DNA of 14,976 nucleotides from Clostridium sp. CAG:628 (lineage in GTDB: Bacteria; Bacillota_I; Bacilli_A; RF39; UBA660), in NCBI GenBank assembly GCA_000438415.1, contig FR902214.1, forward strand, positions 1-14,976, in the 5' to 3' direction. The position numbers and the translations under genes were made by a program. The notes under the pieces are model-generated. The model saw only the letters and a list, made by a program, of their open reading frames with translations, ran no database searches and had not been told where the DNA came from. This document shows, piece by piece, positions 7,429 to 13,607 of the stretch. Numbering within the stretch: the first letter of the stretch is position 1; every line of letters begins with the position of its first letter.

Positions 7429-8035
7429 GTTAAAGTGTATTTCTTCTTATATAAGTGATAATGAAAAAGTGCTTGATGTTGGATGTGATCAAGCACTTCT
7501 TAGTAAATTACTTGCTAGAAGAGGAGTGTATTCTATAGCGAGTGATATAAAAGCTAATATAATTATTAATGCTAAAAAAAATTTGAGTGATTTGGAAAAA
7601 AAGTATATTACATTTACTCTTAGTGATGGAGTGCCAGAAGGAGTTGATCAAACAATTACTTTAGTACTTAGTGGAATGGGTACTTATACTATATTAGATA
7701 TACTTAAAAATAGTAAAGTGTTTTTTAATAAAATTATAACTATATCTAATAATAATCATGATATATTAAGAAGTGAAATGATTAAGTTAGGTTATTATAT
7801 TAAAGAAGAAGAAATAATTAAAGATAAGAGTAAATATTATAATTTAATAGTATTTGATAGAATAAAAAGAGAGTATTCTAAAGAAGAATTGTTAGTTGGG
7901 TATAATCATAAAAATAAAGTGTTACTTAAAGAAAAGAATGAATATTTAATAAATAAGTATAATAAAATATTAAATAAAACTAATAATGAAAAACTAATAA
8001 ATATAGTTAACATACTAGTTAATTATAAATATTAG
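7421..8035 (+). CDS. trmK: tRNA (adenine-22-N1)-methyltransferase TrmK
   Basis: 204 residues, Rossmann methyltransferase of the TrmK/YqfN family, which methylates N1 of A22 in tRNA. Visible motifs are D-V-G-C-D-Q (19-24, SAM binding), L-S-D-G-V (67-71), S-G-M-G-T (84-88) and I-S-N-N-N-H-D-I-L-R (108-117), where the family usually has a Q-P-N-based segment. A charged C-terminal helical tail follows. The start is TTG 7421, which overlaps the end of rpoD by 8 nt; no ATG fits nearby. trmK directly downstream of rpoD is the usual order in Bacilli, which supports the call. The usual next gene, yqfO, is absent; a convergent gene takes its place. Confidence 0.88.
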   Translation: MNRLKCISSYISDNEKVLDVGCDQALLSKLLARRGVYSIASDIKANIIINAKKNLSDLEKKYITFTLSDGVPEGVDQTITLVLSGMGTYTILDILKNSKVFFNKIITISNNNHDILRSEMIKLGYYIKEEEIIKDKSKYYNLIVFDRIKREYSKEELLVGYNHKNKVLLKEKNEYLINKYNKILNKTNNEKLINIVNILVNYKY

Positions 8036-8042
8036 TTTTTTT
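7989..8042. terminator. Bidirectional terminator between trmK and the convergent gene
   Basis: Bases 7991-8011 pair with 8018-8038 in a hairpin of about 21 positions (two mismatches at 8000-8001, one G-T pair, 6-nt loop). It is flanked by T-run 8036-8042 on the plus strand and by A-run 7989-7993, which is a T-run on the minus strand. The hairpin covers the last 15 codons of trmK and serves both genes. Confidence 0.85.
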
Positions 8043-8307
8043 ATTGGAAAAAAGTTAATGTATCTAAACTATTTGTTCTTAAATTATTAGTTTTCTTTTT
8101 AAAATTAGTTATGGGTCTTTCAAAAGATTTTATTTCTTTAATTTCTGCTTCTTTTGCTGATTCTTTAAGAGTATTTACTGTACTAAAGGCACTTTTTACA
8201 TTTTTAATTATTGGGGTTACTTGTTTATAAATAGGAATTACTTTGTTAACGGTTCCAATAGTACTGTTTAGTCCTCCAATTATTTTAGTTAAATTTAAAC
8301 TAGACAT
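8041..8307 (-). CDS. Small YqfQ/VrrA-like protein
   Basis: 88 residues on the minus strand. The start is the ATG at 8307-8305, placed 6 nt after AGGTGG (minus-strand reading of 8319-8314); the upstream GTG lies inside that SD. The N-terminal part (I-G-G-L-N-S-T-I-G-T-V-N-K-V-I-P, then Y-K-Q-V-T-P-I-I-K-N-V-K-S) is amphipathic and helical. It resembles the YqfQ-like small proteins encoded near rpoD-trmK in Bacilli. A charged tail follows. It has no catalytic motif and no convincing membrane helix. In B. subtilis the yqfQ gene lies in the same neighbourhood, so the context supports the family guess. The function is unknown. Confidence 0.6.
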   Translation of the reverse strand: MSSLNLTKIIGGLNSTIGTVNKVIPIYKQVTPIIKNVKSAFSTVNTLKESAKEAEIKEIKSFERPITNFKKKTNNLRTNSLDTLTFFQ

Positions 8308-8324
8308 ATATACCACCTATTAAT

Positions 8325-8354
8325 AGTATATTTAATTTGATAGAAATTAGTCAC
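8325..8354 (-). promoter_or_regulatory. Promoter of the YqfQ-like gene (minus strand)
   Basis: Read on the minus strand: GTGACT (8354-8349), 18-nt spacer, TATACT (8330-8325), 17 nt before the start codon at 8307. The -35 is one base from the common TTGACT form. It is divergent from, and close to, the promoter at 8361-8389. Confidence 0.5.
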
Positions 8355-8360
8355 TTATAC

Positions 8361-8389
8361 TTGAATAATTTTAAAAATTAGTGTATTAT
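8361..8389 (+). promoter_or_regulatory. Promoter of the DUF5684-like gene
   Basis: TTGAAT (8361-8366), 17-nt spacer, TATTAT (8384-8389). The start is expected near 8396, directly before SD AGGAGAG (8401-8407). Confidence 0.65.
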
Positions 8390-8414
8390 TATTTTAGGAT
8401 AGGAGAGTAAGTTT

Positions 8415-9113
8415 ATGCTATTTTATATATATAAATTTATGCGTATATGGGGTTGGTTTGCAGTCGTAACGTTACTTTTTTCATTATTAATAATGCTTAC
8501 TTGTAGTAATATTTTTAAAGTTAGTGAAAAAAAGAGAGTTAGTTTATTAATACCTTTATATAATTTAATTATATTTTTAGATATTGTTAATATGAATAGG
8601 TTTTACTTTATACTTCTTTTGTTTCCTGTAGTCAATATACTAGTTATATATATTATGTTATATAGGTTAAGTATAGTTTTTCATACAACAAAAAATTTTG
8701 CATTTGGGCTTATATTTTTACCAATTGTGTTTTTACCTATACTTAATTTTAGTGGTAACTTAGATAATAGAAGTAGTGATGAAATAGAACAAGAAGATTT
8801 AAAAAAAGAAACTATTAATTTACTTACTGAAAGTCAAATTGATTTATTAAATAGTGAAAGTGAAAGTACTCCTAAAGTAGATAATGTATTTAAAAGTGAA
8901 ATAGAAGAAATACCTGAAGCACCGGTATTTAAGGCTAATAAAATTAAATATAAAGAAATATTATTAAATGATGATAAAGAAAAAAAAATAGAAAAAGTAG
9001 AGCCTGTTATAGTAACTGAAGATATTAAGAAACCTAGTAGGTTTATTAGTGATAACTTAGATGAAATTAAGAAACAAGAAGAGAATGATAATATAGAAAT
9101 TATTGAATTGTAG
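8415..9113 (+). CDS. DUF5684-like membrane protein with acidic cytoplasmic tail
   Basis: 232 residues. Hydrophobic segments lie at about 12-32, 62-84 and 95-112. Between them is the L-L-I-P-L-Y-N-L segment (44-51), then P-V-V-N-I-L (71-76) and F-G-L-I-F-L-P-I-V-F-L-P-I-L (97-110). This order is typical of DUF5684 domains, which are often found in Firmicutes next to or fused with signal peptidase-like proteins. Residues 113-232 form a polar Glu/Lys/Ser-rich tail with no recognised fold, probably cytoplasmic and disordered. The start is ATG 8415, 7 nt after AGGAGAG. The gene is alone on its transcript; cdsA has its own promoter. The function is unknown, and the family assignment is from the motif pattern only. 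Confidence 0.7.
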   Translation: MLFYIYKFMRIWGWFAVVTLLFSLLIMLTCSNIFKVSEKKRVSLLIPLYNLIIFLDIVNMNRFYFILLLFPVVNILVIYIMLYRLSIVFHTTKNFAFGLIFLPIVFLPILNFSGNLDNRSSDEIEQEDLKKETINLLTESQIDLLNSESESTPKVDNVFKSEIEEIPEAPVFKANKIKYKEILLNDDKEKKIEKVEPVIVTEDIKKPSRFISDNLDEIKKQEENDNIEIIEL

Positions 9114-9121
9114 GTGAATAT

Positions 9122-9154
9122 ATGAATAAGAAAATCTATATCAAGTTAATATAA
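9122..9154 (+). CDS. Possible 10-residue leader ORF (M-N-K-K-I-Y-I-K-L-I)
   Basis: A 10-codon frame from ATG 9122 to TAA 9154, with AGGTGA at 9112-9117 overlapping the preceding stop codon. The SD is convincing, but a reading frame this short could be chance. It lies upstream of the cdsA promoter, so it belongs to the preceding transcript. Confidence 0.2.
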   Translation: MNKKIYIKLI

Positions 9155-9172
9155 TTAAAAACTAGTTTTTTC

Positions 9173-9201
9173 TTTTAAGTTTATATTCGTTATGATATAA
9201 T
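9173..9201 (+). promoter_or_regulatory. cdsA-rseP promoter (extended -10)
   Basis: TATAAT (9196-9201) with TG at 9193-9194, and weak -35 TTTTAA (9173-9178) at 17 nt. This is the same weak -35 and spacing as at lepA. The start is expected near 9208, followed by AAGGATGTGA before ATG 9228. Confidence 0.7.
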
Positions 9202-9227
9202 TAATTTGTGAGTAAGGATGTGATAAT

Positions 9228-10022
9228 ATGAAACAAAGAATAATTAGTGCAATAGTAGCAATAATTATTTGTACACCTATTGTTATAATAGGAAAGTTAC
9301 CTTTCTTTATAGGTGCTTCTATACTTGGATTAATTGGTTTTATGGAACTAATTAATGCTAAAGAGAAGGAAAAAAAGATACCTGTTGTTATGAAGATGAT
9401 AGGGGTAGTACTTTTTGTACTTATTATGATGTATGAATGGGGTCATAAAAGATTATCGTATACTTTAAGTGATTTACTTATATTTATAATTTTATTAACT
9501 ATTATGCCTATTGTATTTTTTAATAAGAAAAAGGAATATGATATAAGTGATGCTACATTTTTGTTTGGAAGTATTATATTTTTAGGTGTAGCATTCAATA
9601 ATTTTGTTACTATAAGAATGATGGATTTATATATATTTATCTATTTATTATTAATTACAATAATGAGTGATACTTTTGCTTATTTTGTTGGTAGAAAGTT
9701 TGGTAAACATAAGATGTGTCCTAGTGTTAGTCCTAATAAGACGTGGGAAGGATTTGTTGGAGGACTTGCTATTTCTACAATAGTTAGTACGTTATTTTAT
9801 CACTTTTTAGTAGGTGAAGAAAGTATTTTGTTATTAATACTTATAACTATATTATTAAGCATAATAGGAGCATTAGGAGACCTTGTGTTTAGTAGTATTA
9901 AAAGACACTTTGGTATTAAAGATTATGGTAATATTATGCCTGGACATGGTGGAGTATTAGATAGACTTGATAGTATATTATTTGTTATTTTAGCATTTAG
10001 TTATTTGAGTAAATTTTTATAA
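9228..10022 (+). CDS. cdsA: Phosphatidate cytidylyltransferase (CDP-diglyceride synthase)
   Basis: 264 residues, a polytopic membrane enzyme that makes CDP-diacylglycerol from phosphatidate and CTP, the branch point for phosphatidylglycerol and cardiolipin. Diagnostic segments are S-D-T-F-A-Y-F-V-G-R-K-F-G (147-159), S-P-N-K-T-W-E-G-F-V-G-G (168-179) and the CDS signature from S222 to S249, containing K-R-H-F-G-I-K-D and P-G-H-G-G-V-L-D-R-L-D-S. Seven or eight hydrophobic helices span the rest. The length is normal for the family. It is followed after 10 nt by rseP, the classic cdsA-rseP pairing. In many Bacilli uppS, dxr or frr lie upstream; here the upstream gene is unrelated. Confidence 0.97.
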   Translation: MKQRIISAIVAIIICTPIVIIGKLPFFIGASILGLIGFMELINAKEKEKKIPVVMKMIGVVLFVLIMMYEWGHKRLSYTLSDLLIFIILLTIMPIVFFNKKKEYDISDATFLFGSIIFLGVAFNNFVTIRMMDLYIFIYLLLITIMSDTFAYFVGRKFGKHKMCPSVSPNKTWEGFVGGLAISTIVSTLFYHFLVGEESILLLILITILLSIIGALGDLVFSSIKRHFGIKDYGNIMPGHGGVLDRLDSILFVILAFSYLSKFL

Positions 10023-10032
10023 AGGAGAGAAT

Positions 10033-11079
10033 ATGAATTTTTTGTTAACATTAGTTATTTTAATTATTATATTAGGTTTAATAGTATTTGTTCATGAACT
10101 AGGACATTTTATTGCTGCTAAAAAAAGTGGGGTTCATGTTTATGAGTTTGCAATAGGTATGGGGCCTAAAATATTTAGTTTTAAAAGAAAAAATGATCCT
10201 ACAATATATAGTTTAAGACTTTTACCACTTGGTGGGTTTAATGCAATTGCTAGTACTATGGAAACTTGTGAAGGTGTTAAAGAAAGTGAAGTATTAGAAA
10301 ATAAAAGTGGATTTAAAAGATTTGCTGTTCTTGTAATGGGTATAGTATTTAATTTCATTTTATCAATTATATTACTTTTTATAAATGGTCTTATTTATGG
10401 TAGTCCTGTAACTAGTCCTTATTTAGGTAATGTTTTAGAAGGAAGTGCTGCTGAACTTGGTGGACTTAAGGAAAATGATCTTATTTTGAAGATAAATGAT
10501 AAGAGTGTTAATTCTTGGGATGATGTACTTCTTGAAACTAAGTTTGGGAAAGATTTAGAAACTTATACATTTTTAGTAAATAGAAATGGTGAAGAGTTAA
10601 CTATTAATGTTAGTCCTACATATAAAGAAGTAGATGGGGAAAAGACAAAAGAGTTTGGTTTTAGTTCTAGTACAAGAAAAGAAAAAGGGTTTGTTAATGC
10701 TCTCAAATATGGTTTTGTAGGAACTTATAAAAATACTCTTAGTGCATTTAATATATTAGGTAAACTTTTTACTGGTAAGGTTGGTGCTGAAAACTTAAGT
10801 GGTCCAATTGGAGTATTTAGTGTTATTGATAATGTTAAAGAAAGTGGGCTAGTTAGTTTAATATATTTAACTGCTTATTTGAGTATTAATGTTGCAGTAA
10901 TTAATTTTATACCTATTCCTGTTTTTGATGGTGGAAGACTATTACTACTAGTTATTGAGAAAATTAAAGGTAAAAAGTTAAACCCTAAAGTAGAGACTAC
11001 TCTAAATAATATATGTGCAATACTTTTAATAATACTTATGATTTATGTAACATTTAATGATATATTTAGATTATTTTAA
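10033..11079 (+). CDS. rseP: Site-2 zinc metalloprotease RseP/RasP
   Basis: 348 residues. This intramembrane protease cuts membrane-bound anti-sigma factors and leftover signal peptides. Zinc-binding H21-E22-x-x-H25 (H-E-L-G-H) lies in the first helix. The L-L-P-L-G-G-F segment (63-69) matches the membrane re-entrant loop. A PDZ domain spans about 125-195, with a hydrophobic segment at 99-120 before it. The third zinc ligand is D299 in N-F-I-P-I-P-V-F-D-G-G (291-301), and a C-terminal helix spans 324-341. SD AGGAGAG (10023-10029) begins immediately after the cdsA stop, so the two genes are coexpressed. It is a little shorter than B. subtilis RasP, with one PDZ domain as in Gram-positives. Confidence 0.97.
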   Translation: MNFLLTLVILIIILGLIVFVHELGHFIAAKKSGVHVYEFAIGMGPKIFSFKRKNDPTIYSLRLLPLGGFNAIASTMETCEGVKESEVLENKSGFKRFAVLVMGIVFNFILSIILLFINGLIYGSPVTSPYLGNVLEGSAAELGGLKENDLILKINDKSVNSWDDVLLETKFGKDLETYTFLVNRNGEELTINVSPTYKEVDGEKTKEFGFSSSTRKEKGFVNALKYGFVGTYKNTLSAFNILGKLFTGKVGAENLSGPIGVFSVIDNVKESGLVSLIYLTAYLSINVAVINFIPIPVFDGGRLLLLVIEKIKGKKLNPKVETTLNNICAILLIILMIYVTFNDIFRLF

Positions 11080-11091
11080 TAAAAATATTTT

Positions 11092-11118
11092 AGTACGAGA
11101 AATCGTACTTTTCTTTAT
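11092..11118 (+). terminator. cdsA-rseP terminator with GAAA tetraloop
   Basis: AGTACGA (11092-11098), GAAA loop, TCGTACT (11103-11109), then a T-rich tail. Confidence 0.85.
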
Positions 11119-11123
11119 AAAAA

Positions 11124-11139
11124 GTGTAATATATTGCAC
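11124..11139. promoter_or_regulatory. Imperfect 16-bp palindrome, possible operator
   Basis: GTGTAATATATTGCAC is symmetric except for one position pair. It lies 20 nt before the -35 of the next gene. No known regulator motif was recognised. Confidence 0.2.
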
Positions 11140-11158
11140 AAGCGAACAAAATTTATTC

Positions 11159-11187
11159 TTGAAATATGTTTAATTTTTTCATATAAT
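11159..11187 (+). promoter_or_regulatory. Promoter of the 122-aa orphan gene
   Basis: TTGAAA (11159-11164), 17-nt spacer, perfect TATAAT (11182-11187). The start is expected near 11194, just before SD AGAGGAG (11201-11207). Confidence 0.8.
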
Positions 11188-11215
11188 CTAAATATATAGT
11201 AGAGGAGTAAAAAGA

Positions 11216-11584
11216 ATGAATAGTTTTAATAAGAATAAAAGTGTTGTAAGTATTTGTAAGAATTATTATACTATTGTAAATAATGAAGTTTATAATGATG
11301 ATAAAGTAACACATAATATGATAAATTTATATAAAGATTATATTTTTAATATGGAGAATATTACTTCAAGAGAAAGAGAAAAGATGGTTATTATTGATAA
11401 CATAATGTATAAGTTTGTTACTGATAATAGTTTTAAAAGTGAGATGTGTTCTAGATTAAGTAAGTTAACTATATCTAGAGGAGTTAGTAATGTAGTAGAA
11501 TATATTATGAATAAGTTAATACTTTATTTTGAGGATTATAAAGATACTATAACTAGAAATATTTACATACCTAGGTGGATTTAA
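11216..11584 (+). CDS. Hypothetical protein, 122 residues
   Basis: Not recognised. The ATG lies 8 nt after AGAGGAG. The protein is soluble-looking, mixed charge, Asn/Tyr/Ile-rich, with no signal peptide, membrane segment or Cys-His cluster. It is predicted mostly helical by eye: a helix-forming run at about 33-70 (V-T-H-N-M-I-N-L-Y, then S-R-E-R-E-K-M-V-I-I-D) and another at about 80-115. It is a single-gene transcription unit with a strong promoter and a good terminator, which argues that it is a real and well-expressed gene. The terminator stem begins inside its last codons (P-R-W-I-stop). No domain name can be given. Confidence 0.75.
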   Translation: MNSFNKNKSVVSICKNYYTIVNNEVYNDDKVTHNMINLYKDYIFNMENITSREREKMVIIDNIMYKFVTDNSFKSEMCSRLSKLTISRGVSNVVEYIMNKLILYFEDYKDTITRNIYIPRWI

Positions 11585-11600
11585 CTTAGGTTTTTTATTT
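11569..11600 (+). terminator. Terminator of the 122-aa gene, overlapping its stop
   Basis: ACCTAGGT (11569-11576) pairs with ACTTAGGT (11584-11591), 8 pairs with one G-T, 7-nt loop, then T6-A-T3. Confidence 0.85.
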
Positions 11601-11624
11601 TATAGTGTATTTTTATTTTATTTG

Positions 11625-11633
11625 TGGTATAAT
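11625..11633 (+). promoter_or_regulatory. tRNA-Arg promoter (extended -10)
   Basis: TATAAT (11628-11633) with TG at 11625-11626. No good -35 is seen. The start is expected near 11640, 4 nt before the mature tRNA. Confidence 0.7.
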
Positions 11634-11643
11634 TAACTTAGGT

Positions 11644-11719
11644 GTTCTCGTAGCTCAGCTGGAAGAGCAACCCCCTCCTAAGGGGTAGGTCGGAGGTTCA
11701 AATCCTCTCGGGAACGCCA
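11644..11719 (+). tRNA. tRNA-Arg, anticodon CCU (reads AGG)
   Basis: A complete 76-nt cloverleaf. The acceptor 11644-11650 pairs with 11709-11715 (one G-T). The D stem is GCTC/GAGC, and the anticodon stem ACCCC/GGGGT encloses loop CTCCTAA, with anticodon CCT at 11677-11679. The variable loop is AGGTC, the T stem GGAGG/CCTCT and the T loop TTCAAAT. The discriminator base is G and CCA is encoded. Arginine in this window is mainly AGA, so this tRNA serves the rarer AGG codon. Confidence 0.97.
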
Positions 11720-11743
11720 TTATTTTTATAATAGGGGGTATTT

Positions 11744-12049
11744 ATGAAATATGTTGAATTAAGTTTTGATAAATTTTCTAAAATAAAAGAAGTCTCTTTA
11801 GTAGAGCATGTTAAAGATATTGGAATAGAAAGTGGTTTATATTTTAGATTATTAAATAGAAAGCTTAAAAGTAATCAATTTATTACTAACTTAGATAGAA
11901 GTGTTTTTTATAAAAGTTGTTCAACAGATATAGATTCTTGTTTAGATGATTTATATAAGTATGAATATGATGTGATAACAGTGATGGAAAATCAATTAGA
12001 CTATGTAAATAGTATAATTAATGATATAAAAGTTAAAAGATTAAAATAG
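11744..12049 (+). CDS. Small conserved-looking protein, paralogue A of the flanking pair
   Basis: 101 residues, not recognised. The ATG lies 5 nt after AGGGGG (11733-11738). The start is only 24 nt after the tRNA-Arg CCA with no terminator between, so tRNA and mRNA may share a transcript. It aligns with the protein at 13314-13607: V-E-L at the N-terminus, E-H-V-K-D-I-G (21-27), a N-Q-F-I-T-N-L segment (44-50), E-Y-D-V-I-T-V (74-80) and S-I-I-N (90-93). About a third of positions are identical, with one 4-residue gap. No membrane segment or signal peptide is visible. The pattern suggests a compact alpha/beta domain. It is likely connected with the membrane protein that lies between the two copies. 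Confidence 0.8.
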   Translation: MKYVELSFDKFSKIKEVSLVEHVKDIGIESGLYFRLLNRKLKSNQFITNLDRSVFYKSCSTDIDSCLDDLYKYEYDVITVMENQLDYVNSIINDIKVKRLK

Positions 12050-12073
12050 TACTTTAAATAGTACTTTTTATTT
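12043..12073 (+). terminator. Terminator of paralogue A, overlapping its stop
   Basis: AGTACT (12048-12053), loop TTAAAT, AGTACT (12060-12065). It is extended by AAAA/TTTT past one T-T mismatch, and a T-run follows. The stop codon TAG (12047-12049) lies in the left arm. Confidence 0.75.
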
Positions 12074-12100
12074 GACTTGTTATTCTTTATATGGTAATAT
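12072..12100 (+). promoter_or_regulatory. Promoter of the 346-aa membrane protein
   Basis: TTGACT (12072-12077), 17-nt spacer, TAATAT (12095-12100) with TG at 12092-12093. The start is expected near 12107, giving a leader of about 113 nt, the longest here. Confidence 0.65.
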
Positions 12101-12154
12101 ATTGTCTTGAATTTAGAAAAAAACTAGTGTAAAAATTTATTAACAAGATTTTTT

Positions 12155-12201
12155 AAACTAAATTAGGCTAATTTATTAATTTAAAGGAAATAAATTAGTT
12201 T
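12155..12201 (+). promoter_or_regulatory. Leader hairpin(s) just before the ribosome binding site
   Basis: AAACTAAATTA (12155-12165) and TAAATTAGTTT (12191-12201) pair over 11 positions with one mismatch. Within it, AAATTA-GGC-TAATTT (12160-12174) is a competing small hairpin. The right arm ends 2 nt before SD GAGGGGG (12203-12209). The arrangement would allow control of translation, but no known riboswitch class was recognised and the stems are AT-rich. Confidence 0.3.
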
Positions 12202-12219
12202 TGAGGGGGTAAATTAAAT

Positions 12220-13260
12220 ATGTATTGTTGTTTGAAATTTTCTAAAGGATTAATTGATTATAAAACTTTTTATTCAAAAAGTTGGGATTATGGTGAAAGT
12301 ATAATTAAATGTATTTTTGATGATAGAGATTCAGTATTTAGATTTAAAAGGCCAATTAGATTTAATAAATTTTTAAAACTAATAAGAAAAAGAATAAAAT
12401 ATAATTTGGTAAAAGAAATTACTATAAGAGATAATTGTGTTTGTATTATTGCTAGTGATTCTATTCCAAATCAAAGTCGTACAGAAATTTTTTTTGATGA
12501 TAATGATGAATATAATAAATATGCTTTTGATGAGTTTAGAAAACTTAATATAGAGAATAAAAAGATTAAAGTAAGATATAAAAATTCTACTCATGTTGAT
12601 GATTTTTATAAGTCGGTTGATCCTACTAAAGGATGGTTGGTTAGAGGAGTTTTTAGAGCAAGTTTATTACTTTTAATCTTGAGTACTTGTATTACTTTGC
12701 CATTTAATCCATTAATTAGCACTTTTTATACTTTTTTAAAGGCTTTTATACCATTATTAATTGGTTATAAAATTGGTCAGACTTGTCCTTTTATTCATTC
12801 ATTTGTAACTAATACAATGTATCGTTATAGTAATAAAAAATATTTAGAAGATGCTCAAAAGGAAAGTAATATAAAAAGATTAATAGAAATTAATAATGAA
12901 AACAAAATTGAAAAAGAGATAAATAATGTTAAAAAGGAAATAGTTGATAAAACTAAGAAAGTTAATTATTTGATAAGTAAGTTAGATAATGAAAGTGAGA
13001 TGTATTATAGAAGATTACTTTTAAGTAAGATGGATTTATATATTAGTAGTATGAAAGATGATAATAATTTAACTCTTGTAAATAAAGATTATAGTTTGAT
13101 TAAATATAGTACTGATTTAGATATGATTATTAGTAATGTTATAACATTGTTAGATACAAAGAGTGAAGTTAAAGAAATGTGTGATTTAAGAAATGAAATA
13201 TCTAGTATGATAAGTGATGAGTTAGAAGGGAATACTTTAACTTTAAAGAAAAAGATTTGA
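12220..13260 (+). CDS. Two-helix membrane protein with coiled-coil C-terminal domain, unknown function
   Basis: 346 residues, not recognised. Residues 1-135 are soluble, with a basic stretch (44-68) and an acidic D-D-N-D-E segment (93-97). Two adjacent hydrophobic helices lie at about 143-161 and 166-186, separated by a short P-F-N-P turn, forming a hairpin in the membrane. Residues 205-256 are Lys/Glu/Asn-rich and likely coiled coil; a helical tail continues to the end. Both soluble parts would face the same side, probably the cytoplasm. The ATG has SD GAGGGGG 10 nt upstream. It is flanked by two paralogous small proteins, which suggests a partner relationship. It ends in TGA, the only TGA stop in the window, and that stop overlaps the next promoter. 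Confidence 0.8.
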   Translation: MYCCLKFSKGLIDYKTFYSKSWDYGESIIKCIFDDRDSVFRFKRPIRFNKFLKLIRKRIKYNLVKEITIRDNCVCIIASDSIPNQSRTEIFFDDNDEYNKYAFDEFRKLNIENKKIKVRYKNSTHVDDFYKSVDPTKGWLVRGVFRASLLLLILSTCITLPFNPLISTFYTFLKAFIPLLIGYKIGQTCPFIHSFVTNTMYRYSNKKYLEDAQKESNIKRLIEINNENKIEKEINNVKKEIVDKTKKVNYLISKLDNESEMYYRRLLLSKMDLYISSMKDDNNLTLVNKDYSLIKYSTDLDMIISNVITLLDTKSEVKEMCDLRNEISSMISDELEGNTLTLKKKI

Positions 13261-13285
13261 CTTATTGTACAAAATATGGTATAAT
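13257..13285 (+). promoter_or_regulatory. Near-consensus promoter of paralogue B, overlapping the previous stop codon
   Basis: TTGACT (13257-13262), 17-nt spacer, TATAAT (13280-13285) with TG at 13277-13278. The -35 contains the TGA stop of the membrane-protein gene. This is the strongest-looking promoter in the window. Confidence 0.85.
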
Positions 13286-13313
13286 TTTAATTACTTGGAA
13301 GGGGGAACATATA

Positions 13314-13607
13314 ATGAGTATAGTTGAATTAGATAAATATCAATTAATTAAAATAAATGATTTAGTTAAAATAGAACATGTAAGAAATGTTGGGACTAGA
13401 ACTAATTTATATTCTAAATTATCTATGATATTTGGTAGAAATCAAATTATTGCTAATTTAAAAGAGACTACTTTAAAAGTTTTTGATAATAGTGATTTAG
13501 AAAGTATGTATGCTTGGGAATATGATATAGTTACTGTTCCAGAAGAAAATTTAGATCTAGTTATGTCTATTATTAATATGGATAAATCATTAAAGAGAAC
13601 AAAATAA
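13314..13607 (+). CDS. Small conserved-looking protein, paralogue B of the flanking pair
   Basis: 97 residues, homologous to the 101-residue protein at 11744-12049: V-E-L (4-6), E-H-V-R-N-V-G (21-27), N-Q-I-I-A-N-L (43-49), E-Y-D-I-V-T-V (69-75), L-D-x-V-x-S-I-I-N (80-88). The start is ATG 13314 with AAGGGGG (13299-13305) 8 nt upstream; an in-frame TTG at 13257 lies inside the promoter and cannot be the start. It has its own promoter and terminator. The protein is soluble-looking with no recognised catalytic motif. It lies between the 346-aa membrane protein and the LemA-like gene. The function is unknown. Confidence 0.8.
   Translation: MSIVELDKYQLIKINDLVKIEHVRNVGTRTNLYSKLSMIFGRNQIIANLKETTLKVFDNSDLESMYAWEYDIVTVPEENLDLVMSIINMDKSLKRTK

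Noticed and set aside
8308..8316. GTG 8316 (minus strand) as start of the YqfQ-like gene
   Set aside because: It is part of the AGGTGG ribosome site. The ATG at 8307 fits better.
9157..9175. AAAAACTAGTTTTT followed by T's as a terminator
   Set aside because: It can form only five A-T pairs with a 4-base loop, too weak to claim.
11110..11158. CGAAC near 11143 as a LexA box
   Set aside because: The second half-site GTTCG at the right spacing is missing.
12107..12219. A known riboswitch or T-box in the long leader
   Set aside because: No conserved core of any class I know is present. It is only a possible AT-rich hairpin.
13258..13284. Genetic code 4 (TGA as Trp), which would extend the 346-aa protein by 8 residues
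   Set aside because: All conserved genes use TGG for Trp and have no internal TGA, and the TGA here sits in a promoter. The standard code is simpler.
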